Shown one piece after another: positions 21,962-32,230 of a stretch of DNA of 64,000 nt. Source of the DNA: Agapetus fuscipes (Eukaryota > Arthropoda > Insecta > Trichoptera > Glossosomatidae); the NCBI GenBank assembly GCA_951799405.1, contig OX637356.1, positions 13,105,229 through 13,169,228 on the forward strand. Reading direction: 5' to 3'. A program made the translations under genes and the position numbers. The first letter of the stretch is position 1, and each line of letters starts with the position of its first letter. Under the pieces are notes generated by a model. It saw nothing but the letters and a program-made list of their open reading frames with translations, made no database searches and was not told the origin of the DNA.

Positions 21962-22733
21962 ATCTAATCTTATATAAGTTGCAAAGATATGTAACATTGG
22001 GGATTCATATTACATGCATTCTCTAAAGCAGACACAACGTGTAAGTTTGCACTTGCATATACCGCATGTGAACCTTCAACATAAAAATCCAAATCTCAAA
22101 TGATCTTACACCCTGCAACTCTTGCCAACCTTCCCTGTTTTTTGCAACTAAGCTACACATATAGTGTAACTTCTTGCCTGCGTTTCCCCGAAGGGGTCGC
22201 ATGTGGTGCTTCGGGACCTATTTATTTTTACAGGTAAGGGGGCCGGCCTCACACCAACCACTTCCAGTTGAAGTGGGTGTTTCCCAGCTCCCGGGGGGAC
22301 TGGTTCTCATTTCTTGTGAAGGCTGAGTACACCTTTGAAATCGAACCCTTGCTCTCGGCATGGAATGCAAGCATTCTACAAATTGAGCTATCGACCTTTT
22401 TACGAGCTTGATCATCGTCGCTACAAAGCGCCAATTCTCAAGCAAGACCCAGTTGCTGTAAGGCTGGATGGACCTTTGTTGACCGGTCATTGGTACAGGT
22501 TTTATGAATTTTTCAACCCAGCGAAGAGCAAATTTGAAAATATAAATGGTATATTTTTTGTGCTCCGCCGGGAATCGAACCTACAACCTTCCCATTCAGA
22601 ATTCTTCCCTGTAACAAGGTCAAATTGCATGGGTGGTCAACCGCATACCAACTTATAAACAAAGAAGCATATACGATAAATTATATTTTACTATTGGCAA
22701 ATAATCTATACAAAATACCAAAACAAATATAAG
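21962..22733 (-). repeat. S1/LINE tail interrupted by S2
   Basis: S1 runs from the TCTAA tail at 21962 to CTTCCCTG at 22137. It resumes at 22604 with the same CTTCCCTG, then continues through CAACTTATAAACAAAGAAGC into UTR-like sequence to about 22733. Confidence 0.85.
22138..22603 (-). mobile_element. S2 composite SINE with 8-bp target duplication
   Basis: A complete reverse copy. From the right it has head 1 (about 22535-22600, B box on the reverse strand GGTTCGATTCC), linker, head 2 (about 22345-22398), body, 3' end CTTAGTTGC and a short A6 tail at 22138-22143. It interrupts S1 and is flanked by CTTCCCTG at 22130-22137 and 22604-22611. Retrotransposition of the two-headed unit as one piece follows directly. 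Confidence 0.9.
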
Positions 22734-22799
22734 AAGACAATTTTATTTAAAGGATATATTTGAATCAAATGGTAGATAAGCCAAACAAGCACAGGGACG

Positions 22800-23170
22800 A
22801 TGCCTTGCATTTGGCACGGAGAAGTATGAAGCGTGCTTGCGAGGTCCATGTGTCAGGGGCATCTTGTGAAGAAAGTTCTCTTTGAAGATCATCATCATGT
22901 ATTACATAAGGATAAGCTTCAAGAAAGTTTTTTGAAACAGTGTAATGGTTTGTTGAACTTGTTGAACAAAGCATGTTAATTTTGTTTCTTTCCAAGGAAA
23001 TAAATTAAAAAAGTGATGAGGTTATTTATATAAGCTTCTACTTAATTTTTTGCATGAGAAATGGTAATGGTTATGGATAGGTTCATCCATGCGTGTTTTT
23101 GTGCCTAGGCGTGTTAACTTGCTGTATATAAGTGAGTGTTTGAGTGTTTGCTATTTTGTACCTTGTCCTT
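22800..23170. other. No supported gene
   Basis: A reverse frame (22765-22995) starts inside the MITE end and has no recognised motif. Confidence 0.3.
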
Positions 23171-23173
23171 TTC

Positions 23174-23300
23174 GCTGGAAACATCCATTCTAGAGGCGTC
23201 TCTAACTCGCGAGAATAGGCCTTGGTCCCATATAAACATAGACTGCGGTTCTGTGAAGTGGCAGTGATCCATTAACGCACAAACCGTGAAACCACCAATT
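23174..23300 (+). repeat. LTR-like promoter segment (family P), copy 1
   Basis: It is shared with 49491-49625: CATTCTAGAGGC, CGCGAGA, TAGGCCTTGGTC, then a TATA-like CATATAAACATAGACT and the AGTGATC-ATTAACG segment. A TATA box about 30 bp before a conserved start-like region, followed by AATAAA-rich DNA, suggests an LTR. The ends are not resolved. Confidence 0.5.
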
Positions 23301-24130
23301 CAGAAGTTACAGAGCAAACCATTTTATATAATTGATTTATTAAATTTAAATACTGTACAATAAATTCAACTGCAATTTTATTACAAGTGAACTAGAATTA
23401 AATCATAACAATATAGTATTTGCAACTAAGATGATATCAATAATTAAATTTGAATATAATGTTATGTATAGTAACTCGTATACTTATAATTATTAATTAC
23501 AGCACTGCAATGGGTATTAACTATTATGAAAAAAAAACATACCCTATTTGCATAACTTACGTGAGGTACTCGTATCATATTAGTTCTGCTTTCAACGCCT
23601 TTTTACGTATAAACATAAGATCATATTTCATAATGAAACTGTGAAAGCTTTTACTGTAAAAATGCCAGGTTTTTGTGCATAAAAAATAAAAATGCAAATA
23701 TTCTTTTCACCTTATCTACATCGGTTGAGATAGCTTCCATCCCCAAGTTGTCTGTTGCGGTCTCAGCTAAGGGATGAAACCGCGAATGTAAGCCGCGACC
23801 CAGAATTGCATACACCTGCAAGGCAAGGTAATACTAGTAACGGTACAAGTAGACTACTAGTCATGGTACAAGTAGACTACAAGAAACTTGTTGTTACGTG
23901 GTGCAGAACTAGACAGGCAGACACGATTGGTGTACTTGCCTAAAAAAAAAAAACCAAAGATTATTGTTCATTTAATTGATTTGTGAATGATGGATGCATT
24001 TGACCGGCTAAAATGAGGGAGTGGTCTTTCGAAAAGACAAATAAATGCTGTTTTTTGGTAAAAGATATGTAAGTTTTCTTCAGGTCTGGCACATAAATTA
24101 TACAGGAATAATGTAATTTGCAAATTTTGA
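23301..24130. other. AT-rich stretch without genes
   Basis: About 23835-23885 holds a short direct repeat (GTACAAGTAGACTAC twice). Nothing else is supported. Confidence 0.35.
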
Positions 24131-24132
24131 CC

Positions 24133-24192
24133 ATTGATTTTGGTGTACCACAAGGATCAGTATTGGGTCCAATTTTATTTCTAATTTTGATC
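24133..24192 (+). pseudogene. Short RT relic (domain B)
   Basis: Reads IDFGVPQGSVLGPILFL. GVPQGSVLGPLLF is the RT domain B hallmark of non-LTR retrotransposons. The neighbouring domains are not recognisable, so this is a small old fragment. Confidence 0.75.
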
Positions 24193-24199
24193 AAAGAAA

Positions 24200-24780
24200 A
24201 TGTAAGTAAAAAATATTATTTCTGAACATTTTTTCATCCAAAAAAAACAACTAAACTTTGACAAACAATCAGATTTGCAGGTGAAAGTAATTTGTAATGG
24301 AGTTAATTAAGCTTTTGGTGTATTTTTTCTCACAGTTTTTCTAGACCTTTCTCAGTTATTTTCAAACGCTTTTAAGTAGGGGGTGAATTGTGTCAATCTA
24401 TATCCATATTTAGACCTCTGTGGCTTGAGCAGATGCATTTGAGACTATACAGCTTTCTCATATTATACATGTAGGTGTAGTTGTAAGCCGGCGAGGGGAG
24501 GCGCAGTACTGACTGCATTAACCGCACTCCTGATGGCAGAGGAAGCGCTTCTGCAGCCACTCTTGTTTATGACATGTGAGGATACGTGTACCTGCAGGTG
24601 CGATGTGATGCTTAAACATCAAGCGCAGTAGGAACTTAGCTGATTGAAAAGTAAGATAGGGCTAAAGGTAGGTATATTATCGAAATAATTTCGGTCTATC
24701 GGGTTGTTTTTTTGAGTAAAAGTGCTAGAGCAAACGCTACAATTCGATTCACACCAAAGGTATCAGAAATTGCTTACTAT
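24200..24780. other. No supported feature
   Basis: A GC-richer block at about 24480-24640 has no frame or match in the window. Confidence 0.3.
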
Positions 24781-24783
24781 TAA

Positions 24784-24956
24784 GATATTTACAATAATAA
24801 TAATTGCACAGTTAAAACTTATCAGATATTGGATGAACCGTTATAAGATAACTTATATTGTTATCGACGTTGCGTTAGCGACGTAGCTAAAGTCTTCAGG
24901 AGACACACTCTCCACACGAATTTTAACTGTGTAGTTATTATTATTATAAATATATC
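24784..24956. repeat. Foldback with hammerhead-like remnant (H family, copy 1)
   Basis: Inverted arms (ATATTTACAATAATAATAA at left, its inverse at 24920-24956) enclose a unit related to 46308-46488. On the reverse strand CTGAAGA (24893-24899) precedes a stem-loop TTAGC/GCTAA. The expected GAAA is changed to GCAA. Confidence 0.6.
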
Positions 24957-25639
24957 AAAATACTGTAATTCCAACCTACACCTTACGACTATTAAGGTGT
25001 TGATTTTAAACTTAAAATAAAATATTGGGATTTTTTTCTCAGAAAATGTGGAAAAAAAATCAGAAACAGCTCCATTGGGAGATGGCCAGCCGTTTAGCTA
25101 TGAAAATAAAAAAATGAAAAAACCATTCACAAGAGTAAAGAGTTAAAAAAAGTTTCAAAAATCATTATTTATACTAATAAGATAGGAAAATTTGACAGCA
25201 GTTCTGCAGAGGCTCTGATCACTTCTAGTGGAACACTGAATAGTGATTTAGATTTTTGATTACTTTGAGATTTCAATCACGTTTAATTTCTTTATTTAAC
25301 TTCTAAGGCAAGTTATATCACACACAGTTTCAATCAAAAATGATTTGCATATAAAAAGTGTTTTATACGGCTTTGTTGTTATTAAATAACCAAACGTTTT
25401 TGATTCCCTTAAGAAATTTTTTTGAGAATGTTTTAAAAAATACCCATTTTCATTCCAGCACAGTTTTGTTTAAATCTGAAATTTCTTATGTTTATCCTTG
25501 CACAATTAGAGTGCCATCTTTGCCTATAATTAAATAAAACTTCTTATAATCAACGCAAAAGTTTGTGTGTACCGTAGCTGCAGAAAACTTTCACTGAGGT
25601 TTCAATTGAAGTTTCACCTACAGTTGGAAGCATCTACGC

Positions 25640-26780
25640 CATGTGCAGCTACTACGAGAGTCTACGTTTGCAATTTTCTACTAGGACCTACGTCTACACT
25701 CACACTTTTAAGTCTATAAAAATGAACGTTTTTACTTTTTACGTTCGTTCTTTAAGAGTCTACGATAGCATCGTTATTGCAAGCTGTTCAAATTATTTTC
25801 TACAAGGGTCTACGTTAGCACGCTCCATTTTTTGATCCACAAATTAAAATAGGTCTAATTTGCACCACTTTCGACAATTCTACCATATTGTACGTCAACA
25901 TCCCTCTACGCCAACTTTTCTATAATCTTTGTTAACCCCTTAAGCGAAAATCATGTATTTTCTCTTTAAAGCCATTGCGACAAATGTGTGAACTCGCAAC
26001 GATACACGACGAGAGTCTTTATAAGCACATTTTAAGAGAAATCAATTTTGAACCGTTTTTGACACTCAGGTTTCTTTTAGTTCCCTTCAAAAGATACCGT
26101 ATACTTGTGCCTGTAACGCCTTAAATTGTTCTTTCTACAAAAATCTCCGTTGGCACTCTTTATGAAAGTCTTATTCTGCACCTATTACAAATGTCTCTAA
26201 AAGTCTTCTACCAAAGTAAACGGTTTAATCATATTTAAAAACCAATGCTTACATCCTCTACGAAAGTCTACGCTTGAATATTCTACGAAAGTTTATTTTT
26301 CAAAATTCTGTCGAAAGTCTACGTTTGTATCTTCTACGAAAGTCTATTTTAAAGTACTCTACGAACATCTACGTTTGAATTTTTATAAAAAGGCTACATT
26401 TAAACTGTCTGCAGAAGTTTACATAAGAATCTTCTCTTAAAATCATTTTTTAAATTCTCTACAAAAAATTACATTGGAATCTTCTACGAAATTTTATTTT
26501 TAAACCCTCTACGAAAGTCACCGTTTGAATCTTCTACGAAAAATTCTGCTTTTGCATCTACGCTCGCTCTACGAGAGTCTGCGCTCTACCCCTCTACGCT
26601 CGGTTCAAAGACAAATAACGCCACTTCCAAAGAAATATTTGCCCGGCCGACACTGGCTGCTCTACGCGGCGCCGCGGGCGAAAATTGCCAAAGTTCCACC
26701 GCCTCTCTACGACGCTACGAGCAACTCCTTTATTTGCAGTGGCGGTGTCTTTTTTGCATGGGAACCGTAGAGCAATGAGC
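25640..26780. repeat. TCTACG-rich block
   Basis: TCTACG/CTACGA motifs occur throughout. The spacing is irregular at the flanks and regular in the core at 26266-26541. A GC-richer right flank (about 26560-26770) also has many CTACG motifs and an open frame that I do not consider coding. Confidence 0.7.
26266..26541 (+). repeat. 25-bp minisatellite with 50-bp higher-order period
   Basis: Eleven consecutive units, all 25 bp except unit 2 (26 bp). Odd units follow GTCTACGTTTGAATCTTC+TACGAAA. Even units are T/A-richer (GTCTATTTTAAA ... TACGAAA). The alternation means the array grew as a dimer. Confidence 0.85.
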
Positions 26781-27284
26781 TTGTTTTAAAACTCTTTGCT
26801 TCGAACTGGCTATTGAAACTATTTTTCATAAAGTATTAAAAAACATCGCTTCTGATAATTTTGTGTAAATAGCTATTTTCAAAACTGTGGAGTGTTGGTT
26901 TTCATAAAACAAATCGAAGAATCCCAAAGAGATAAAATGAACGGCTCTTAAAGGAATAAGAGTTTGTGTTTCTATGTCTATCACATTTCACTGGGATGTT
27001 TGAGGAGATAAGGCGCTGATGCTCAAATTTGCGTTATTGACGCTAGCGTTGTTTCGAACCCCGTGTGCACCGTATCTCATCGGAAATAGCTTCGACCCTG
27101 GTTTAACAGATGTCGTTGGGTAATAAATTATTCATTATAATAAAAAAAGATGTTTTTTAATTTATAGTTCATGTCAATACGTGTTTCTGGCTCCGCATGA
27201 AAAGGTTGGGGAATTGCATTTATCTTTGCAAATTATTAATAAAAACATTGTTTAAATGAACATAGTTGATACAAATTATTTGAT
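26781..27284. repeat. Possible third SINE-like family (S3), copy 1
   Basis: About 27040-27230 shares TTCGAACCCCGTG / TTCGACCCTGGTTTAACAGATG and a GTTTCTGGC ... TGGGGAATTG segment with 61480-61650. The B-box-like TTCGAACCC suggests a tRNA origin. The boundaries are unclear. Confidence 0.45.
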
Positions 27285-27660
27285 AATCTATAATCTATAA
27301 TCTAAATTGCAAGGATATATTCATTTAAAGCTCTCAGATGTATGCCCACAAACCAACAAGTGTAGTTCGCGCTTACAAATGCTGAATGTGTACTTACAAA
27401 TAAAATCCAAACCTCAAATGAACATAAGCCCCACAACTTTTGCCGACCTTCCCTGAAACAGGGGTGACATTGGCAAAGTGAACCATTTTTTACAGTATGG
27501 GTGGTCAGCCTCATACCAACCTATAAGTCAAGGAATATGAATAATAAATTTCATTTAAATATAAAAAAGAACAAAACCTTACAAAGAAATCTATACAAAA
27601 AAAGTCAAAAATTTCCTATGCAAAAAATGTAGCAAATGAATACACCAACATAATGGATCT
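27285..27660 (-). repeat. S1 repeat with LINE 3' UTR
   Basis: S1 at 27285-27535, then the same UTR as 9235-9355 up to about 27655. It stops before the LINE coding part. Confidence 0.85.
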
Positions 27661-28970
27661 TAAATATTGTACGTACTATTTAAAGTTCATTTACAAAGTG
27701 AAATAATGTAATAATTAATTAGCTTCCATAAAACGTGTGCTTTGGATCTTGAAGAAATAAGTCACAGAATTTTGTAATCTTAAATATACATTATGTACTG
27801 TAAAAATATAATTTTTCAAATAATTTAAAAACAAACTGGTTACAATCTATCTTCCGAAACATTAAAACCCTTCATAAAATATAACTACATAATTTATTTT
27901 AAATTCAGCCACTAAATCTGATTACAAAATTTCACAAATCTTTTGTTTCAGGATTTTTCTTTCAGCATCCTTCGCAGCACTACAAATTCAGCATCAGCTT
28001 TAAGTTCAAGACAAACGAACCAGCCAACTCGGTGAGGGATGAATTAGAGCGCGCCCAAAGCCTACTTTGTTTGTTTTAGGGTGTGTACTGTTTAATTAAG
28101 CTATAAGGGCGGTAAAATTTCACCAAATAATTAGTTGGGGCCGAGTTTTGGAGGGAAACTTGGCAAAGTGTTCTCGGAGCCCTTGAGTGCTTAAAACTCA
28201 AAACTTGCCGGCTTTGAGTTTTATAGGCGCTAGGTATGTATCAAAGTAATCATATCACTTTTTATTTCCAAACTTTTCTTTCTCGTGCAGAATTTTCATC
28301 ACATGATGTTATAGATATTGGATTAAGACGAATATTTGATATACAAACTTAACTATTTTCTTTTGTACAACTTTCGATTTTGTATTACAGATAAATAAAA
28401 AATACATCTTTAAAGAAACTTGTTTTTCTTTTACATGCAGGATGTATTGCCATATTTTTGTTGTGCCTCTAAAGAGTAACTAAAAAGATTACTAACACAG
28501 ATTTAGAAAAATGGTAGAACAGATTACCGATATCAGGATTTAGACATTAGAATAACTAATATACTAGTATTTACATAAAATATATGTTAATTTTTAACGC
28601 TTTGTGTTTAATTTACTATTTTGATAATGATATTGATTTATATCCATTAGAAAAAACTGTTTTTTTTGGTGTTTATTTCATTTCACGCATTCAGAAGTTT
28701 CCGATCCCACTCCAGAAGTCGCAACCAATTATTCAGGAGCCGGTACAAATTGGCTCTTGTATAATTAAGCGAAACACCGAAAATCGTAAACAAGCCGGAT
28801 CCCACTTAGGTGTTCGCTATGCAGGAGGAACAATCTGCCTCTGGAAGCTAGATACCATAAATATACATTACAAGGAGCGAGAGCTCTTCTTGTCTAAAAA
28901 CTACCATGTACCCCAAGTTCAACCCTGTCAGTGTTGACCCTTTTTCTCTACAATCATTCATTTTTAGGAA
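27661..28970. other. Unassigned; one open frame 28584-28937
   Basis: The frame of 117 aa contains an uncommonly GC-rich stretch (about 28700-28930). It has no motif, signal or splice context that I recognise. It could be a decayed exon or chance. I make no functional call. Confidence 0.25.
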
Positions 28971-29222
28971 GATTTATTTGGTGAGCGCTGTTTTTGTGTG
29001 TATCACACCTCAAGAGCCCTCTGCGAGCTTGGTCATCGCTGTATAAAGGGACAATTCTCAAACAAAATCCAGTTACTGTAAGGCTGGATGGACTTTTTAG
29101 TGACCGGTCTTTGGTAAAGGTTGTATGATTTTTTTAACCCAACGAAGAGCATATTTGAAAATATAAATGGTATATTTTTTGTGCTTTGGCAGGAATTGAA
29201 CCCACAACTTTCTATTTACGAG
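28971..29222 (-). repeat. S2 linker/head-1 fragment plus shared module
   Basis: The module GTGAGCGCTGTTTTTGTGTG (28980-28999) is followed by the S2 linker and a degenerate head 1 on the reverse strand (about 29155-29222). Confidence 0.65.
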
Positions 29223-29264
29223 GATATATCTTTACAATAATTTATTTTTACTGTTAAGAATGTG

Positions 29265-29353
29265 TATCTTCATTGTGTGTCTGTGAGAGTTGGTGTGAGT
29301 GTGTGTCTGTGTACGTCTGTGTAGGTGCCTAAATAGCTGTACTTGTATTTGTT
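29265..29353 (+). repeat. LTR-like GT-rich segment (family Q), partial
   Basis: GTGTGTCTGTG tracts and the ACTTGTATTTGTT end match 30000-30100. It is cut by a LINE tail at about 29354. Confidence 0.45.
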
Positions 29354-29600
29354 CGTAACTGTTATTGTAACTCTGTCACCATTCCGCTAGAGGCAGCAAG
29401 TGCCTCTGCAGAGCTGCCTCCGTTTCTTCCTATTCTTACATCCCTCTGTTTCAATTCTTTCATATCCATCACCTTTTTCATACATTTTCTTCTTTTAAAC
29501 CCACTTTGTAAATTCCATTCTTTCACAGCTTCCTCAATCTGATCACTCCATACTTTTCTCGGTCATCCCTTAGCTTTTTTCCTTTCACACTTTCCCTATA
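29354..29600 (-). pseudogene. LINE 3' end (family A), reverse
   Basis: The reverse strand reads the conserved C-terminal block (KKVMDMKELKQRDVRIGRN-like with frameshifts) and the GCGGAATGGTGACAGAGTTAC tail region, as in 55880-56425. Confidence 0.8.
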
Positions 29601-29626
29601 TTTACTCGAATTTTCTTGCTTCTTCC

Positions 29627-29990
29627 TCAGCCTTTCTCAGCCCACTCGTAGACTTTGGCCTCCTCCAATCCTCTCCCTAGTTGTCTATCGGCTGCTGTGT
29701 TCAGCCATTTTTTGCCTGCAGTTCTCTTGATATCGTCCAGCCACCTCAGTTGGGATTTCCCCACTCTTTGCTTGGACATCCTAGGCCACCACTGGACGAT
29801 CATTTTCAGAAGCATGTCATGGTCCTGCCTTGCGACGTGACCAGCCCAGCGCCACTTTAAGCAGGCCACTCGCTGTATGACATCGGTTATACCAGTGCGT
29901 CTATAGATCTCTTGGTTTGGAACCTTGTCTCTGAGGCTGATTGTCAAAAACATTTTTAATGGCATTTTGGCGTCTTCAGTCTGTTAGCAC
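29627..29990 (-). pseudogene. LINE ORF C-terminus (family B)
   Basis: The reverse frame at 29965-29627 (112 aa) reads SLRDKVPNQEIYRRTGITDV, then LKWRWAGHVARQDHDMLLK, WWPRMSKQRVGKSQLRWLDD and LEEAKVYEWAEKG before the stop. This is the characteristic C-terminal region of RTE-like endonuclease-reverse transcriptase LINEs (LKWxWAGHxAR, then RW.DD and DR..WR). The RT and endonuclease are absent. GAAGAAGC follows the stop as a short tail, as in the copy at 21611-21826. Confidence 0.85.
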
Positions 29991-29996
29991 GAATGT

Positions 29997-30335
29997 GCTA
30001 TTATGTGTCTGTGTAAGTGTGTCTGTGTAAGTGTGTTTGTGTAAGTCTGTGAATTTTGTACTTGTAGGTGCTTTAATAATTGTTCTTGTATTTGTTAGAT
30101 ATTGTGTGAGTATTAACTCGAATATTCTAAATGAAATATTATCTCAAAATCTCGCATGCTCCGGTTCCCAATGTTTCAAGAACAATCCTTATGCCCGGTA
30201 TAAAAAGAGCTAAGCTGTCTGTAGCGGAAGACTTGTATCTAAGCTTTCGAGCAATACACTTCAAAAGCCACTCTGTGTATGTGAACTGTATCTTAAAATA
30301 AATTGTTCAAAATAGATAACTGCATTTTTTAATTG
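29997..30335 (+). repeat. LTR-like repeat (family Q) with TATA box
   Basis: Shared with 50155-50450: a GTGTAAGTGTG-rich start, TCGAATATTCT, TCTCGCATG, GAGCAATAC..TTCAAAAGCCA, and GTGAAC-GTAT ... AAATAAA near the end. A TATA-like GGTATAAAAAGAGC is at 30197-30210, with a polyadenylation-type AATAAA about 90 bp further. The layout is that of an LTR. The ends and duplications are not resolved. Confidence 0.55.
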
Positions 30336-30647
30336 AATTGAACCTATATTCACACACGGTCTAAAAGGGTTAAACTTAAACAAAGTATCTTACAAAAAAT
30401 GTAGCTTAGAAATGCAGCGCACCTCTAGAGAGCGTTTAAGTAGCCATATTTTATTGGTGAGACGCCATGATTTAGTTTAAACGTAAAGTTTTATACTTGG
30501 GTGCGAGTCTAAGGATTAATAGAGAGAGAGAGGAAGAGGTATTAGACAAGGTACACTTTTGTTTGTCAGTTTTAATCATACCACCATGAATTATTATCTT
30601 GTTAGTACATAAAGTGCATAATCGAGTGAAATATGGCTTGATATATC

Positions 30648-30766
30648 GTTAACTTAGTGCATGTTTGTCTTATGTCCAACAGAGGTAATTTTGCATGAGC
30701 AATGTGTATAGATACTGGACCAATGTGTCTTATGAAAACTGGAAATTGGTTTAAAAAATATACAAA
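30648..30766. repeat. M-family MITE, left half
   Basis: From CTTAGTGCATGTTTGTC to AAAAATATACAAATTGG, where an L2-like LINE end begins. Confidence 0.7.
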
Positions 30767-31240
30767 TTGGTTGTAAATGCGTGCGCTCGCATGATTTCTG
30801 GTCAGTCGAAATTTACACACATTACTCCTCTTCTCCAGAAGCTTCACTGGCTCCGTATACCGGAGCGCATCGAGTTCAAAGTGTGCACGATGGTCCACAA
30901 AGCTTTATTTGGAAAAACACCCAAATATCTCGCTGATTTAATCAAACCAGTCACCCTCGGCAAAAAAAGCCTGACACTGCGCTCGGCTGAGACTGGAGCC
31001 AAATCAAGAATTGAAGAACCCATAAGAAGAGTTAACACATTATTTGGAGAGCGTGCATTTGCAGTTGCTGGCCCTCTGGCCTGGAACCACCTGCCACATC
31101 ATGTGAGAGAGCTAGAGGACCATGGAAAGTTCCGAAATGAAGACAAGCAAATTTCTGGCATCGTTTGCACCAGCGCCCTTGGAGTGACTACATCACGAAA
31201 CGGCGCTATAAAGAAATCATCTACTCATCATCATCATCAT
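30767..31240 (+). pseudogene. L2/CR1-like LINE C-terminal fragment with (ATC)n tail
   Basis: Reads VNACARMISGQSKFTHITPL, LHWLRIPERIEFKVCTMVHK, KKSLTLRSAETGAKSR and LAWNHLPHHVREL. These align in order with the same segments of the frame at 53712-55277 (LHWLRVPERIEYKICVSVFN, CWNSLPLELR). Shortly after, the frame shifts and the element ends in an ATC/TCA array at about 31222-31240. It is 5' truncated, with no RT core. Confidence 0.85.
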
Positions 31241-31310
31241 CAAAGTGAACCATTTTTTTTTACATTTTGTGTTATCAGCCTCATACCAACTTAAGTCAAC
31301 AAATATAATA
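31241..31310 (-). repeat. S1 fragment
   Basis: AAAGTGAACCATTTTT and CAGCCTCATACCAAC are S1. The rest of the unit is missing, so the LINE tail joins S1 directly. Confidence 0.55.
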
Positions 31311-31557
31311 AAAACACTTGACATGGGATGTTCCATAAGTGTGCTGTATGGATTTTTTTTTATTATATTTTTTGCATAAAGATATGCAATTTGCTTCACC
31401 TGGCCGTGAAATTTACGACACTTTTATATTGTTATTTTTTTGGCGCCATTTTAAAGCGAAAAAGCGCGCCATTTATCACGAAAATTTAATAAAGAAGTGT
31501 CCAACGACCGCGCGCACCTGACAACTAGTGTCTCTCTAAACTTTAAGTAACGGCACT

Positions 31558-31850
31558 ACTCTGTAACTGTAACTGTAACTCTGTCGTTATTCCGCTAGGG
31601 GTGGCCAGAAGCGCTACTCTTGTAAATACCTTACGACCTTAAGGCGTCGAGCTGGCGATTCGTGTCCAAAAATAAGATGTACCGTGGTTTTTTTATCTAT
31701 GGAGTCCTTTCGCAAGCGCTAGCATTCTCGGACATGTATGGATATCTAAAGTGTAAGGAATTTAGCAGAATAGTGCTGTCTCCGATTCTTCCTATCCTTA
31801 TATACCTCTTTTAATTCATTCATATTTAGTAAAAACCTGTTTTAAAAGTA
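31558..31850 (-). pseudogene. LINE 3' tail (family A) split by a small insert
   Basis: TGTAACTGTAACTGTAACTC (31561-31580) and the TCTGTCGTTATTCCGCTAGG region are the family-A end. The C-terminal coding part resumes at about 31780 (GATTCTTCCTATCCTTATA). The interposed segment (about 31625-31776) has short inverted ends (AAATACCTTAC / GTAAGGAATTTA) and may be a small MITE. Confidence 0.65.
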
Positions 31851-32230
31851 GATATCGATTTAATGTACAGCTAGAAAAAAAATAAGATAGTCACCTGTTC
31901 TGTCGTGTATTCCTTTCTTTTTGTTTTGCTCTCCTCTACTGTTATTATTATGCATGAAACTACAGTATCAGTTTGCATGGAAATTCTAAACAAAGCCTCG
32001 GCACGGTGAGCCGCATTCTGTTTTCCTTTATCGGTGGCGTTGCTTACGGAAAGCTCGCAAGCAGGAGTTTTTTTTCATAAAACGAAAGCTCTAAAAAGAT
32101 GATGAAAAATATCTGATGTAACTGAGAGAAAAAAATCATTTGTATAGTTTAACTGATGTTGAAAATATGTAGATTATCCAACACTTTCAGGTGTCGAATA
32201 AAGTGTAGATTACCAAATTCAAGGAAATGT
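31851..32230. other. No supported feature
   Basis: AT-rich, with no frames or shared repeat found. Confidence 0.3.

Larger units (their letters stand above)
21543..22799. mobile_element. M-family MITE carrying nested insertions
   Basis: The left end CGTCCCCTTATTGCTTG is at 21543 and the right end AACAAGCACAGGGACG at 22799. Between them the M consensus is interrupted twice: by a LINE 3' end (about 21611-21826), and by an S1/LINE tail (about 21962-22733) that itself contains an S2 copy. The flanking tetranucleotides do not match, so ends or flanks have mutated. Confidence 0.75.

Noticed and set aside
26266..26541. Possible CRISPR-like array
   Set aside because: Units are contiguous 25-mers without spacers, in a eukaryotic repeat context; a minisatellite.
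26525..26770. Frame in the GC-richer flank of the TCTACG block
   Set aside because: Reads tandem CTACG motifs (LRSLYESLRSTPLRS); repeat-driven, not coding.
28584..28937. 117-aa frame considered as a host exon
   Set aside because: No recognisable domain, splice context or codon signal that I can defend. Left as unassigned.
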